Shown here: piece by piece, positions 18,441-28,390 of the stretch
Numbering within the stretch: the first letter of the stretch is position 1
Layout of the letters: every line of letters begins with the position of its first letter
Assembly (NCBI RefSeq): GCF_002086635.1
Contig: NZ_MVHD01000004.1
Span: 44,259-108,258 of the forward strand
Length of the DNA: 64,000 bases
From: Mycobacterium alsense
GTDB taxonomy: Bacteria; Actinomycetota; Actinomycetes; Mycobacteriales; Mycobacteriaceae
Reading direction: 5' to 3'
The notes under the pieces: generated by a model
What the model was told of the DNA's origin: nothing
Database searches by the model: none
What the model saw: the letters and a program-made list of their open reading frames with translations, nothing else
Position numbers and translations under genes: made by a program

Positions 18441-18452
18441 CACCATCGTGGG

Positions 18453-19430
18453 GTGAGCGAGATTGCGCAGCTGCACCTGGTCCTGGGCGACGAGGAGTTG
18501 CTGGTCGAGCGGGCGGTCGCCGACGTGCTGCGGGCGGTGCGCAAGCGGGCCGGCGGCGCGGAGAACCCGGACATCCCGGTGAGCCGGATGCGCGCGGGTG
18601 ACGTCGACGCCTACGAGCTGGCCGAACTGCTGAGCCCGTCACTGTTCGCCGACGAGCGCATCGTCGTGCTGGAGGCGGCCGCCGAAGCGGGCAAGGAGGC
18701 GGCGGCGGTGATCGCGTCGGGCGCCGCCGACCTCACCGCGGGCACGGTGCTGGTGGTGGTCCATTCCGGTGGCGGGCGGGCCAAGGCGCTGGCCACCGAG
18801 CTGCAGTCGCTGGGAGCCGAGGTGCACCCGTGCGCGCGCATCACCAAGCTGAGCGAGCGCATCGACTTCGTCCGCAAGGAGTTTCGTGCACTGCGGATCA
18901 AGGTCGACGAGGAGACGGTGACGGCCCTGCTGGACGCGATCGGCTCCGACGTGCGGGAGCTGGCCGCGGCGTGTTCGCAGCTGGTGGCCGACACCGCCGG
19001 CGAGGTCGACGCCGCCGCGGTGCGCCGCTATCACAGCGGCAAGGCCGACGTGAAGGGATTCGACATCGCCGACAAGGCGGTGGCCGGCGACGTCGCCGGG
19101 GCCACCGAGGCGCTGCGCTGGGCGATGATCCGCGGTGAGCCACTGGTGGTGCTGGCCGACGCGCTGGCCGAGGCCGTGCACAGCATCGGACGCGTGGGCC
19201 CGCTGTCCGGCGACCCGTATCGCCTGGCGTCGCAGCTGGGGATGCCGCCGTGGCGCGTGCAAAAGGCGCAGAAGCAGGCCCGGCGCTGGTCGCGCGACAC
19301 GGTGGCCACCGCGATGCAGGTCGTGGCCGCGCTCAACGCCAACGTCAAGGGGGCCGTCGCCGACGCGGACTACGCGCTGGAATCCGCGGTCAGGCGGGTC
19401 GCCGAGCTGGCCGCCGACAGGGGCCGCTGA
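18453..19430 (+). CDS. holA: DNA polymerase III delta subunit
   Basis: This 325-residue protein ([22 protein letters not shown]) matches HolA in length and N-terminal pattern. It is the clamp-loader subunit that opens the beta sliding clamp. The RecD-like ATPase-fold N-terminal region and the C-terminal helical collar region ([21 protein letters not shown]) are recognisable. Its GTG start lies 12 bp after comEC, which suggests transcription with the comEA-comEC block, as in other mycobacteria. It converges with rpsT, the two stops being only 9 bp apart. Confidence 0.93.
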   Translation: MSEIAQLHLVLGDEELLVERAVADVLRAVRKRAGGAENPDIPVSRMRAGDVDAYELAELLSPSLFADERIVVLEAAAEAGKEAAAVIASGAADLTAGTVLVVVHSGGGRAKALATELQSLGAEVHPCARITKLSERIDFVRKEFRALRIKVDEETVTALLDAIGSDVRELAAACSQLVADTAGEVDAAAVRRYHSGKADVKGFDIADKAVAGDVAGATEALRWAMIRGEPLVVLADALAEAVHSIGRVGPLSGDPYRLASQLGMPPWRVQKAQKQARRWSRDTVATAMQVVAALNANVKGAVADADYALESAVRRVAELAADRGR

Positions 19431-19439
19431 AACAGGCGC

Positions 19440-19700
19440 TCAGAGCTTGTTGAGGGCCCTTGCCAGGGCCGACTTCTTGTTGGCCGCCTGGTTCTTGTGG
19501 ATCACGCCCTTGCTGGCCGCCTTGTCCAGCTTGCGGCTGGTCGACACGAGCAGCTCGCCGGCCTTCTCCTTGTCGCCGGCGTGGGTGGCCTCGCGGAACG
19601 CGCGCACGGCGGTGCGCAGGGACGACTTCACCGCCTTGTTGCGCAGCCGGGCGCGCTCGTTCGTGCGGTTGCGCTTCTGCTGCGACTTGATGTTGGCCAC
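19440..19700 (-). CDS. rpsT: 30S ribosomal protein S20
   Basis: This 86-residue, lysine- and arginine-rich protein starts at ATG 19700 ([20 protein letters not shown]). Its length and sequence are typical of S20, which binds 16S rRNA early in 30S assembly. The gene stands alone on the minus strand and converges on holA, matching the Rv2412/Rv2413c arrangement. A spurious start is unlikely because the S20 N-terminus is intact. Confidence 0.97.
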   Translation of the reverse strand: MANIKSQQKRNRTNERARLRNKAVKSSLRTAVRAFREATHAGDKEKAGELLVSTSRKLDKAASKGVIHKNQAANKKSALARALNKL

Positions 19701-19880
19701 GCGTCAGTTCCTTCTCGAATCCGTGCTTGCGGTGTTTTCGGGGGGTTTCCACACCCGATGGCACCCGATGGCGACTGCCCAGGTTATCAGCCGGCCAGGC
19801 TTTCCCCCAAAAAAGGTAGGCGTGGCCTGCCCGAACGCCGGGCCGGCGGGGTAACGCGACCCCGGGCATATCGTTCACGC

Positions 19881-20534
19881 ATGAAGGATGTGCGCCCCCT
19901 GGTGGTGCTGTCCGGGCTGTGCGTGGGCCTGCTCTTCGGTGGGATCGCCACCGGCGTTGCGCTGGGCGGCGTGCCGCCGTTGCCCTACGGATCGGCCGGC
20001 GCGGTCACGGCGTACGTCCGTGCGCAGCCGGTCGCGGTTCACGTCATCGCCACCGCCACGTTCGCGTCGTCGGTGCCCCTGGCGCTCTACGCCGCGGTCG
20101 CCGGCGCGCGGTTGCGGCGGCTCGGCGTCACCGGGTCCTGGCCCGCGATCGCGCTGACGGGCGGCACCCTGACCGCCGGGTCGCTGGGCCTGACCGGGCT
20201 GCTGGGCTGGACGCTGTCACGGCCGGACATCGCCGCCGATGCCGTGGCGGTGCGCGCCCTCTACCTTCTGGTCTTCCTGGTCGGCGGCGTCGGGCACGTC
20301 GCCGCGCTGGGCCTGCTGGTCGCCGGGGTCGCGGTCCCCGGCCTCGTGGCCGGGTTGCTGCCGCGGCCGGTGGCCTGGTCCGGCGCGGCGACCGCCACCC
20401 TCGCCGCATCGGCGACGCTGGTGTTGGTCTGGCCGGCCCTGGGGGTGATCCTGCCCGTCGCGCGGGTGTGCGCGTTGGCCTGGCTGGTGGTGGCCGGCGC
20501 GCTACTGCCGCGCGCGCACCTCGACGCGGTGTAA
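19881..20534 (+). CDS. Uncharacterised multi-pass membrane protein
   Basis: This 217-residue protein starts at ATG 19881. It has about six hydrophobic segments: near 8-28, 52-72, 84-110, 128-152, 165-185 and 190-205. The spacing and small loops recall DUF-type integral membrane proteins of actinobacteria, but I do not recognise a family. The last 33 bp overlap the 3' end of the convergent rnz gene. A role cannot be assigned. Confidence 0.78.
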   Translation: MKDVRPLVVLSGLCVGLLFGGIATGVALGGVPPLPYGSAGAVTAYVRAQPVAVHVIATATFASSVPLALYAAVAGARLRRLGVTGSWPAIALTGGTLTAGSLGLTGLLGWTLSRPDIAADAVAVRALYLLVFLVGGVGHVAALGLLVAGVAVPGLVAGLLPRPVAWSGAATATLAASATLVLVWPALGVILPVARVCALAWLVVAGALLPRAHLDAV

Positions 20535-21344
20535 ATCGTCGCCGAGTTCGACGCGCCCGCCGAACTCCGACGCGGCCAGCGCGCGCCACTGTTCTTCCTG
20601 GCCGGGCACCAGCGCCGGCACGTAGTGCGTCATCACCAGCGTCCCCACGCCGGCGCGGGCGGCGGTCGCGGCGGCTTGCTCCACCGACGAGTGGTAGTCG
20701 CAGATGTCCCGCAGCCGCTGCTGCGGGATGTTGATGACGATGTCCTTGCGGATCACCGTGTGCACCAATGCGTCCGCGCCGCTTGCCAATTCGTCGAGGC
20801 CAGCGCAGGGCACCGTGTCTCCGGCCAGCACGACCGAGGTGTTTTCGGATTCGATGCGGAAGCCGATCGTCGGCGTCACCGGTCGATGATCGGTCGGGGC
20901 CGCGCGAATCGATACGCCGTCGCGGTCCCACACCGGGCCGTCGGTGTATTCCTGCACCTCGACCGCCGGCGGCGCGTTGAGGTCGGCGTGATGGGCGATG
21001 CGGTAACCGATGTCGTGACGGAACGCATTCAGCGTCGCCTCCACCGCCTCGGCGGTTCCGGGTGGCCCGATGATCGGCAGCGGCGCGGGCTCGGGCGCAA
21101 ACGTGGTGATCCACCGCGTGATCAGCAGGTCGCCGAGGTCGCCGATGTGGTCGCTGTGCAGGTGGGTGAGCAGCAGCGCCGACAGCCCGGCGGCGCCCAC
21201 GCCGACCGCCGCCGCGCGCTGCAGCACGCCGCGCCCGCAATCCACCAAGAAAGCCTGGCCGCCGGCGCGCACCAGGGTCGCCGGCCCGGCGCGGTTGGGG
21301 TCGGGGATGGGGCTTCCGGTTCCCAGCAACGTGATCTCGATCAT
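20502..21344 (-). CDS. rnz: Ribonuclease Z (metallo-beta-lactamase fold)
   Basis: This 280-residue protein starts at ATG 21344 ([20 protein letters not shown]). The zinc-binding signature [10 protein letters not shown] is present, with further metal ligands suggested by AGDTVPC and VMTHYVPA. RNase Z removes 3' trailers from tRNA precursors. Some actinobacterial members are instead annotated as arylsulfatase-like hydrolases. The M. tuberculosis counterpart is Rv2407. Its stop overlaps the end of the neighbouring membrane-protein gene tail-to-tail. Confidence 0.88.
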   Translation of the reverse strand: MIEITLLGTGSPIPDPNRAGPATLVRAGGQAFLVDCGRGVLQRAAAVGVGAAGLSALLLTHLHSDHIGDLGDLLITRWITTFAPEPAPLPIIGPPGTAEAVEATLNAFRHDIGYRIAHHADLNAPPAVEVQEYTDGPVWDRDGVSIRAAPTDHRPVTPTIGFRIESENTSVVLAGDTVPCAGLDELASGADALVHTVIRKDIVINIPQQRLRDICDYHSSVEQAAATAARAGVGTLVMTHYVPALVPGQEEQWRALAASEFGGRVELGDDLHRVEVRARQ

Positions 21345-21515
21345 GGGCCCATCCTCGCAAGCCGCATCGAAGGGCCTCGGCTATTCGGCGCGGCGTGTTT
21401 GGCGCCCGAGGCCGGGGGTATGGGAGCCGTCGGCTGCCGGTCTTCGTGCTTTCCCGCCGCGCGAGTTAGCCGTAGCCTGGTGTGAAGCGGATCACAAGCG
21501 GCTTGGAGGCCTTTG

Positions 21516-21944
21516 ATGCGGATCGCGGACGTCTTGGGGAACAAGGGTGCGGCGGTGGTGACGATCAACCCCGAAGCAACCGTCAAGGAGCTGCTCGCCG
21601 GGCTGGCCGAGCACAACATCGGCGCCATGGTGGTGGTGGGCGACGAGGGCGTCCTCGGCATCGTCTCCGAGCGCGACGTCGTGCGCGAGCTGCACACCCA
21701 CGGCGCCAGCGTGCTGTCGCGGCCGGTCTCCAAGATCATGACCGCCACGCTCGCCACCTGCACGAAATCCGACACGGTCGACTCGCTGAGCGTGCTGATG
21801 ACGAGGAACCGGGTGCGCCACGTGCCGGTGCTGGACGGCAAGAAGCTGATCGGCATCGTCAGCATCGGCGACGTGGTCAAAACGCGAATGGAAGAACTCG
21901 AGGCCGAGCAGCAACAGCTGCAGTCCTACATCACGCAGGGATAG
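21516..21944 (+). CDS. CBS-domain pair protein
   Basis: This 142-residue protein (MRIADVLGNKGAAVVTINPE) starts at ATG 21516 behind GGAGG at 21505-21509. It consists almost entirely of two CBS motifs, with VSERDVVRELHTHG in the first and VGIVSIGDVV-like sequence in the second. Stand-alone CBS pairs bind adenine nucleotides and report energy state to partner proteins. Its M. tuberculosis counterpart is Rv2406c. The partner is unknown, and the gene is divergent from rnz. Confidence 0.9.
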   Translation: MRIADVLGNKGAAVVTINPEATVKELLAGLAEHNIGAMVVVGDEGVLGIVSERDVVRELHTHGASVLSRPVSKIMTATLATCTKSDTVDSLSVLMTRNRVRHVPVLDGKKLIGIVSIGDVVKTRMEELEAEQQQLQSYITQG

Positions 21945-22046
21945 TGCAGGGATAGTCCCGCCGCGCCGAACGCGCCCTCACGGCGGCGATTTCGGCGATT
22001 TTCCGCGGTGGCTTCCCGCTCGGCGGGCCCAATAGTCCCCAATAAT

Positions 22047-22661
22047 CTAGGTCCAGGCGTATTCCGCGCGCAGCCGGGCCGCCACCACGTCGAACAGCTC
22101 GCGGTCCAGGATCGCGCCCTCGCGGCGGATGCCCTCCTCGGGCACGTCGAGCACCCGGTCGAGGCGGACCCAGCTTTCCCTGCCCTCGTAATCCCAAGCG
22201 CCGGCACCGATTCCGACCCAATCGGGGTCGCCGGCGCGGCGCTCCTGGCTGGACACCATCAGCCCGAGCAACACGCGGCGGTCGCGCCCCACCACCAGGA
22301 CGGGGCGATCCTTGCCGCGGGTCGGGTCGTCCTCGTAGGCCACCCAGGTCCACACGATCTCTCCCGGGTCGGCGCGCCCGTCGAGGTTGGGCGCGTAGAC
22401 GAGCCTGCGCGCGCGCTGGGCGGTGGGGAAGCTGACGCTGGTCACCGGGCGGCCCGCGGTGATCGCGGAGGGTGGCTGCGGCGCGGCGGCGGCGATGACG
22501 TCGGCGGTCAGCTTCACGGCGTGCTGGAGTTCGCGCAAGACGGTCTGCGAGTTTTGCACCTGCCGGACCAGACGCGGAGCCCGGTCGAAAACCAGGTTCT
22601 CCGCGAACCGTTGAAACGTCTTCCACTGTGACTTTCCGGGCGACTTCCTGTCCGGTGCCAT
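22047..22661 (-). CDS. PemK/MazF-like growth-inhibitor-fold protein
   Basis: This 204-residue protein starts at ATG 22661. A basic N-terminal helical extension (about 1-95) is followed by a PemK-like beta-barrel with GEIVWTWVAYEDDPTRGKDR and PVLVVGRDRRVLLGLMVSS. True MazF toxins are about 110 residues and have an antitoxin partner. This one is longer and no antitoxin gene is adjacent, so it may not be a toxin. The M. tuberculosis counterpart is Rv2405. It is divergent from lepA, separated by about 90 bp. Confidence 0.82.
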   Translation of the reverse strand: MAPDRKSPGKSQWKTFQRFAENLVFDRAPRLVRQVQNSQTVLRELQHAVKLTADVIAAAAPQPPSAITAGRPVTSVSFPTAQRARRLVYAPNLDGRADPGEIVWTWVAYEDDPTRGKDRPVLVVGRDRRVLLGLMVSSQERRAGDPDWVGIGAGAWDYEGRESWVRLDRVLDVPEEGIRREGAILDRELFDVVAARLRAEYAWT

Positions 22662-22753
22662 ATTCGCAGCATAGACGCGCCAATTGTGTCCGGGCCGCGA
22701 CGCGTGGATACGCTTGACACACCACCGAACCGCCAGTCGACCAGGAGATTCCC

Positions 22754-24622
22754 ATCAGCAGCTTCGCCGACAAGACCTTCACCGCGCCGGCGCATATTCG
22801 GAATTTCTGCATCATCGCCCACATCGACCACGGCAAGTCGACGCTGGCCGACCGGATGCTTCAGCTCACCGGCGTCGTCGACGAGCGGTCGATGCGTGCC
22901 CAATACCTCGACCGGATGGAGATCGAGCGCGAGCGCGGTATCACCATCAAGGCGCAGAACGTGCGGCTGCCGTGGGAGGTATCCGGCGGCAGAAAAGACG
23001 TTGTCGCCGGTGACTACGTGCTGCACCTGATCGACACCCCGGGCCACGTCGACTTCACCTACGAGGTCTCGCGCGCGCTGGAGGCCTGCGAGGGTGCGAT
23101 CCTGCTGGTCGACGCCGCCCAGGGCATCGAGGCCCAGACCCTGGCCAACCTGTACCTGGCGCTCGACCGCGACCTGACCATCATCCCGGTGCTGAACAAG
23201 ATCGACCTGCCCGCCGCCGACCCGGACCGCTACGCCGGCGAAATCGCCCACATCATGGGCTGCGAGCCCGGCGACGTGTTGCGGGTGTCCGGCAAGACCG
23301 GAGAGGGCGTGCCGGAACTGCTCGACGAGGTGGTCCGCCAGGTGCCGCCACCGCAGGGTGACGCCGACGCGCCCACCCGCGCCATGATCTTCGACTCCGT
23401 CTACGACATCTACCGCGGCGTGGTGACCTACGTCCGCGTGGTGGACGGCAAGATCACCCCGCGCGAACGCATCGCGATGATGTCCACCGGCGCCACCCAC
23501 GAGCTGCTCGAGGTCGGCATCGTCTCACCGGAACCCAAACCCAGCGAGGGCCTCGGGGTGGGGGAGGTGGGCTACCTGATCACCGGTGTCAAGGACGTCC
23601 GCCAGTCCAAGGTCGGCGACACCGTGACCACCGCGCGTCACGGCGCGACGGAGCCGCTGACCGGCTACCGCGAGCCCAAGCCGATGGTGTACTCCGGGCT
23701 GTACCCGGTGGACGGCTCGGACTACCCGGACCTGCGCGACGCCCTGGACAAGTTGCAGCTCAACGACGCCGCCCTGACCTACGAGCCCGAGACGTCGGTG
23801 GCGCTGGGCTTCGGGTTCCGCTGCGGCTTTTTGGGCTTGCTGCACATGGAAATCACCCGCGAGCGCCTCGAGCGCGAGTTCGACCTGGACCTGATCTCGA
23901 CGTCGCCGAACGTCGTGTACCGCGTGGTCTTGGAAGGCGGGGCGGACGACTCGATCATCGTGACCAACCCGTCGGACTGGCCGGAAGGCAAGGTCCGCAC
24001 CGTCTACGAGCCCGTCGTGAAGACCACCATCATCGCGCCGAGCCAGTTCATCGGCACGATCATGGAGTTGTGCCAGTCCCGCCGCGGCGACCTCGGCGGC
24101 ATGGATTACCTGTCGCCCGAGCGGGTGGAGCTGCGCTACACCATGCCGCTGGGCGAGATCATCTTCGACTTCTTCGATTCGCTGAAGTCGCGCACCCGCG
24201 GCTACGCCAGCCTCGACTACGAGGAGGCCGGCGAGCAGGAGGCGGACCTGGTCAAGGTCGACATCCTGCTACAGGGGGAGGCGGTCGACGCGTTCAGCGC
24301 GATCGTGCACAGGGATGCCGCGTACGCCTACGGCAACAAGATGACCACCAAGCTCAAGGAACTCATCCCGCGCCAGCAGTTCGAGGTGCCCGTGCAAGCG
24401 GCGATCGGATCCAAAATCATTGCGCGCGAGAACATCCGGGCGATCCGCAAGGACGTCCTGTCCAAGTGCTACGGCGGCGACATCACCCGCAAACGCAAAC
24501 TTCTGGAAAAGCAGAAGGAAGGCAAGAAGCGGATGAAGACCATCGGCCGCGTCGAGGTACCCAACGAGGCGTTCGTCGCCGCGTTGTCCACCGATGCCGG
24601 CGGGGACAAGGGAAAGAAGTAG
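22754..24622 (+). CDS. lepA: Elongation factor 4 (LepA), non-standard start
   Basis: LepA is a ribosome-associated GTPase that affects translation quality and initiation. The protein has the P-loop AHIDHGKST, the switch region [31 protein letters not shown], and the C-terminal LepA-specific domain ending in [13 protein letters not shown]. The first ATG in frame (22856) falls after the P-loop, so it cannot be the true start. Reading upstream, the frame stays open to a stop at 22715-22717 with no ATG, GTG or TTG. A good ribosome site (AGGAG, 22743-22747) precedes ATC at 22754, where the known N-terminal sequence [11 protein letters not shown] begins. The start is therefore a rare AUC (or AUU at 22748), or an upstream indel has broken a longer N-terminus. 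Confidence 0.93.
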   Translation: MSSFADKTFTAPAHIRNFCIIAHIDHGKSTLADRMLQLTGVVDERSMRAQYLDRMEIERERGITIKAQNVRLPWEVSGGRKDVVAGDYVLHLIDTPGHVDFTYEVSRALEACEGAILLVDAAQGIEAQTLANLYLALDRDLTIIPVLNKIDLPAADPDRYAGEIAHIMGCEPGDVLRVSGKTGEGVPELLDEVVRQVPPPQGDADAPTRAMIFDSVYDIYRGVVTYVRVVDGKITPRERIAMMSTGATHELLEVGIVSPEPKPSEGLGVGEVGYLITGVKDVRQSKVGDTVTTARHGATEPLTGYREPKPMVYSGLYPVDGSDYPDLRDALDKLQLNDAALTYEPETSVALGFGFRCGFLGLLHMEITRERLEREFDLDLISTSPNVVYRVVLEGGADDSIIVTNPSDWPEGKVRTVYEPVVKTTIIAPSQFIGTIMELCQSRRGDLGGMDYLSPERVELRYTMPLGEIIFDFFDSLKSRTRGYASLDYEEAGEQEADLVKVDILLQGEAVDAFSAIVHRDAAYAYGNKMTTKLKELIPRQQFEVPVQAAIGSKIIARENIRAIRKDVLSKCYGGDITRKRKLLEKQKEGKKRMKTIGRVEVPNEAFVAALSTDAGGDKGKK

Positions 24623-24624
24623 CC

Positions 24625-25374
24625 GTGCGAATCGTCGGGCCGGCGGCGGCGTTGACGGCCGTCGCCGCGTTGGCCGCCGGTTGCGGCACGGTGGTGGACG
24701 GCACCGCGAAACCGGCGCCCAACCTCAAGCCGCGACCGCTGAGCGGGGCGACGGTCAAGCAGGTGCTGTTGGACGGCGCGGCGCTGTCGCGGATGCTCAA
24801 CCAGCCCTTCGTCTCCCGCAAGCCGGCCGAGTTCGGCGGCCCCGAAAAGCTGTACGCCTCGCTGCCGCCGGCCAATTGCCTGGGCGTGACCGCGATGCTG
24901 CAGCGCAGCGTCTACCAGCCCGCCGACATCAAGGACGTCGCCTCGGCGGCGTGGTGGAACAACGGCGAGCCGGCTCAGGTGATCAGCGTCCTCGAGGGCG
25001 TGGTCGCGCTGCCGTCTGCCGCGCAGGCCGAGGCGCTGTTCGCGAAATTCTCGGACCAATGGCAGCGGTGCACGGGCACCACGACGACGGAGAACAACGG
25101 CCCGATCACCACCACCAACGCCATCAGCGACGTCCGCGTCGCCAATCTCGTTGTCGCGGCGACCAACACCGCGACGTCGGTGTTGCCCAACATGCCGGCC
25201 CTGCGGCCCACGCCGCAGGCGCGGGCCCTGGGGGTCCGACTGAACTGCCTCGTCGAGGTCGAGGTGGTCTTCTTCGGCGAGCGGCGGCCCTCCGATCCGG
25301 GGTCGGCCACCGTAAACGCCAGCGCGATCGACGTTGCGCACGCCATGATGGACAACGTCAGCGCCCTGAGCTGA
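24625..25374 (+). CDS. lppR: Lipoprotein LppR-like with PknH-type sensor domain
   Basis: This 249-residue protein starts at GTG 24625, 2 bp after the lepA stop, so it is probably co-transcribed with lepA. A signal peptide ends in the lipobox LAAGC. The body carries four well-spaced cysteines (NCLGVTAM, WQRCTG, LNCLVEVEV) typical of the PknH-like extracellular sensor fold. Such lipoproteins sit on the outer face of the plasma membrane, and their ligand is unknown. M. tuberculosis has lppR (Rv2403c) at this position. The following gene is a close structural paralogue. Confidence 0.86.
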   Translation: MRIVGPAAALTAVAALAAGCGTVVDGTAKPAPNLKPRPLSGATVKQVLLDGAALSRMLNQPFVSRKPAEFGGPEKLYASLPPANCLGVTAMLQRSVYQPADIKDVASAAWWNNGEPAQVISVLEGVVALPSAAQAEALFAKFSDQWQRCTGTTTTENNGPITTTNAISDVRVANLVVAATNTATSVLPNMPALRPTPQARALGVRLNCLVEVEVVFFGERRPSDPGSATVNASAIDVAHAMMDNVSALS

Positions 25375-25465
25375 TCGGCGCCGAGGATCCCCGGCGGCGG
25401 GGATCGACGTGCGCGCGGGGCAAAATTAAACTCACGGTGAACAAAAAGTTAAGCCAAGGGATTGG

Positions 25466-26275
25466 GTGAGGGTCATGCGGTTGCGCGCGCCGGGCCGGGG
25501 AGGCCGCTGGCTTCCCGTGGTGCCGCTTGCGGCGGTGATGCTCGCCGCCGGCTGCGCCGCGCACGTCGGCGGCGCCGCGCAACCGTCCCCGAGCCCCAAG
25601 CCGCGCTCGCTCGCCAGGCAGACCGTCAACCACGTGCTCCTGAACGACACGGCGTTGGCGCGAATCGTCAAGCAACCGTTGGACATTGACCCCCGGTTCC
25701 CGCCGCGGTTCGGCGGCCCGGAGGAGTTGCAGGACGCCGGGACGGCCCTGCCGGACGGCTGCTTGGGCGTCGCGGCGATGCTGCAGCAGAACGTCTATCC
25801 CGCCAGCGACATCGAGCAGGTCGCGGTGGAGACCTGGCGGCACGCCGCCGCGCCGACGGCCGTGACGGGCGTGCGGGAGGCGGCGGTCAGCCTGCCCACG
25901 GCCGCGGACGCCGACGCGCTATTCGCGGCGTTTTCGCAGCAATGGCAGGAGTGCGACGGCGCGACGACGTCCTTGCCGGCCGGCGTGTTCCGGCTCAAGG
26001 GCACGATCTCCCACGTGCAGGTTTCGCCGTCCGTTCTCGCGGCGACGGTTGCGATCGGGTGGACGACCCCCAAGTCGGAGCCGAATCCGGACCCCGACGG
26101 CGTCCGGACCCTGCGCGCCGTCGGGGTGCGCAACAACTGCCTCGTCGAGGTCGAGGTCGACGTGTTCAACCCCTCGAGACCGCCCGGCCACCTTGCGGGC
26201 GAATCCCATGCCATCGATCACAGCGCCACCGACATCGCGAGCGCGATGCTGGAAAAGGTCGACGCGCTGATCTGA
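25466..26275 (+). CDS. Second PknH-type sensor-domain lipoprotein
   Basis: This 269-residue protein starts at GTG 25466 with AAGGGA just upstream; ATG 25475 is an alternative. It has a lipobox (LAAGC) followed by a proline-rich linker and the same pattern as the preceding gene (GCLGVAAMLQQNVYPASDIE, WQECDG, NNCLVEVEV). It is therefore a diverged tandem duplicate of lppR. The 91-bp gap contains an A/T-rich stretch near 25423-25455 that could be a promoter. M. tuberculosis has only lppR at this place as far as I recall. Ligand unknown. Confidence 0.83.
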   Translation: MRVMRLRAPGRGGRWLPVVPLAAVMLAAGCAAHVGGAAQPSPSPKPRSLARQTVNHVLLNDTALARIVKQPLDIDPRFPPRFGGPEELQDAGTALPDGCLGVAAMLQQNVYPASDIEQVAVETWRHAAAPTAVTGVREAAVSLPTAADADALFAAFSQQWQECDGATTSLPAGVFRLKGTISHVQVSPSVLAATVAIGWTTPKSEPNPDPDGVRTLRAVGVRNNCLVEVEVDVFNPSRPPGHLAGESHAIDHSATDIASAMLEKVDALI

Positions 26276-26303
26276 CCGCCGGCCTGTTCGCCGCGGACGC
26301 GGC

Positions 26304-28331
26304 CTACATCGGGGCGTTGGCGGGCTGGAAGCCCCCGGTGCTGTCGGCCTCCTCCTCGGCGCGAATCACGTGGACCACCGCGTTGATCAGCGCCAGGTGG
26401 GTGAACGCCTGCGGGAAGTTGCCCAGATGCCGCCCGGTGCGCGGCTCGATCTCCTCGGCGTAGAGGTGCAGCGGGCTGGCGTACGACAGCAGCCGCTCGC
26501 ACAGCCGCTTGGCGCGGGCCACCTCGCCGATCTCCACCAGCGCGGACACCAGCCAGAACGAGCAGATCGTGAACGTGCCCTCTTCGCCGGACAGCCCGTC
26601 GTCGGTCTCCTCGACCCGGTACCGCAGCACCAGCCCTTCCTCGGTGAGTTCGTTGGCGATCGCCAGCACGGTGTTGCGCACCCGCGGGTCGTCCGGCGGC
26701 AGGAAGCGCGTCAGCACCACCAGCAGCAGCGAGGCGTCCAGCGCGTCGCTGCCGTAGCGCTGGGTGAACACGCCCCGGGAGTCGACGCCGTTCTTGAGGA
26801 TGTCGGCCTTGATCTCCTCGGCGATGGCCCGCCACTGCTGGGCGTAGCTTCGTTCGCCCTGGCGCTCGGCGAGCTTGGAGCCCCGGTCCAGCGCCACCCA
26901 GCACATCACCTTCGACGACGTGAAGTGCTGCGGCTCCCCGCGCACCTCCCAGATCCCGCGGTCGGGCTCGCGCCAGTGCTTGATCGCCTCTTCCACCTGC
27001 TTCTTGAGCACCGGCCACAGGTTCTCCGGGACCTGCTCGCGGGACTTGGCGTGCAGGTAGAACGAGTCCAGGATCGAGCCCCAGATGTCGTGCTGGACTT
27101 GGTCGTAGGCGCCGTTGCCGATGCGGACGGGGCGGGCGTGGTCGTAGCCGGAGAGGTGGTGCAGTTCCTCCTCGACCAGGCTGCGCTCGCCGCCGACGCC
27201 GTACATCACCTGCAGCGGGTGGCGCTCGTTGCTGTTGGCGCCCGACACGTCGGCGATGAACGCGAAGAAGTCGTCGGCCTCGCGGTCGAGCCCCAGCGTG
27301 TAGAGGCCCCACAGGGCGAACGTCGAGTCGCGGATCCACGCGTAGCGGTAGTCCCAGTTGCGCTGGCCCTGGGGCGTTTCCGGCAACGACGTGGTGCTGG
27401 CGGCCAGCAGCGCGCCGGTGGGCGAGTACGTCAACCCCTTGAGCGTGAGCGCGCTGCGCTGCAGGTAGGCCCGCCACGGGTGGTCGGGGAAGTTGCCGAT
27501 GTTGATCCACTGGCGCCAGCACTCCGTGGTTTCCCACATCTTGTCGGCGGCTTCCGCGTAGGTCTGCGGCGCCGGGTGCTTGGTCCAGCTCAGGGCGACG
27601 AACACGTCGTCGCCCTCTTTCATCCGGGTGCGGGCGCGCGCTTCGCGGCCCTCCAGGCCGATGCGCAGGTTGGTGGTCAGCCGCAGCGTCGGGTGGGCGT
27701 CCGGTTGCCGGGCGGCCCTGGCGATGGCCTCGCCGTAGGCGTTGGCCGAGTATTCCCAGGTGGAGCCCACGCGGTGGTAGTCGAACGCCGGCTCGCAGCT
27801 CATCATCAGCTCGACGGTGCCGCTGACGCAGCGCACCGTGCGCAGCAGGATGTGCTCGGCGTCCCAGTCCATCGGCGTGCGGCGGTGCGTCCGCGACCGC
27901 CGCTCGATGTCGTGCCACTTGCCCATCACCAGCGCGTCCCGCACGATCAGCCACCCGGTGTGGGTCTGCCACGTGGTCTCCATGATCAGGCTGCCCGGCA
28001 GGTAGCGACGCGCCGACGGCACCGAGACCCCGTAGGGGCCCAGCCGGAAATGGCCCGCGCTGCGGTCCAGGATCGCGCCGAACACGCTCGGGGAGTCCGG
28101 ACGCGGCACGCACAGCCATTCCACGGACCCCGCGGGGGAGATCAGGCACGTCGTCTCCCAGTCCGACAGGAACGCGTAGTCGGCGATCGGCGGAAAGGGG
28201 TTCCGCAGCGACCCGCTGGTCGCCAGGGGCGCGGGAGCGTTGAAGTCGATCGGCGACGGCAGCGCCGTCTCGGGGGGCGCGCGGAACGCCTCGTCGGGGG
28301 TGCCGTCGGCGGGCTCGGCGTGCAGGACCAT
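26304..28331 (-). CDS. GH15-family trehalase
   Basis: This 675-residue protein starts at ATG 28331. An N-terminal beta domain (IADYAFLSDWETTCLISPAG) is followed by an (alpha/alpha)6 barrel with RNWDYRYAWIRDSTFALWGL and EEGTFTICSFWLVSAL, both characteristic of GH15. The M. tuberculosis counterpart Rv2402 has trehalase activity and is about 642 residues. The enzyme splits trehalose to glucose in the cytoplasm, which matters because trehalose carries mycolates. No signal peptide is seen. It lies convergent to the lppR-like pair, 28 bp away. Confidence 0.9.
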   Translation of the reverse strand: MVLHAEPADGTPDEAFRAPPETALPSPIDFNAPAPLATSGSLRNPFPPIADYAFLSDWETTCLISPAGSVEWLCVPRPDSPSVFGAILDRSAGHFRLGPYGVSVPSARRYLPGSLIMETTWQTHTGWLIVRDALVMGKWHDIERRSRTHRRTPMDWDAEHILLRTVRCVSGTVELMMSCEPAFDYHRVGSTWEYSANAYGEAIARAARQPDAHPTLRLTTNLRIGLEGREARARTRMKEGDDVFVALSWTKHPAPQTYAEAADKMWETTECWRQWINIGNFPDHPWRAYLQRSALTLKGLTYSPTGALLAASTTSLPETPQGQRNWDYRYAWIRDSTFALWGLYTLGLDREADDFFAFIADVSGANSNERHPLQVMYGVGGERSLVEEELHHLSGYDHARPVRIGNGAYDQVQHDIWGSILDSFYLHAKSREQVPENLWPVLKKQVEEAIKHWREPDRGIWEVRGEPQHFTSSKVMCWVALDRGSKLAERQGERSYAQQWRAIAEEIKADILKNGVDSRGVFTQRYGSDALDASLLLVVLTRFLPPDDPRVRNTVLAIANELTEEGLVLRYRVEETDDGLSGEEGTFTICSFWLVSALVEIGEVARAKRLCERLLSYASPLHLYAEEIEPRTGRHLGNFPQAFTHLALINAVVHVIRAEEEADSTGGFQPANAPM

Positions 28332-28390
28332 GCCGACATCATCGACCGTCGACGCGTCCCGCGTCCATTTTTTGCCCCGGGTGTCGCGCC

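Noticed and set aside
15954..18476. An 840-codon minus-strand frame opposite comEA/comEC
   Set aside because: The translation is repetitive and Arg/His/Gly-rich, while the plus strand has intact ComEA and ComEC motifs.
22047..22661. A MazEF-type toxin-antitoxin pair
   Set aside because: Only a PemK-like fold is present; no antitoxin gene lies on either side, and the protein is nearly twice the usual toxin length.
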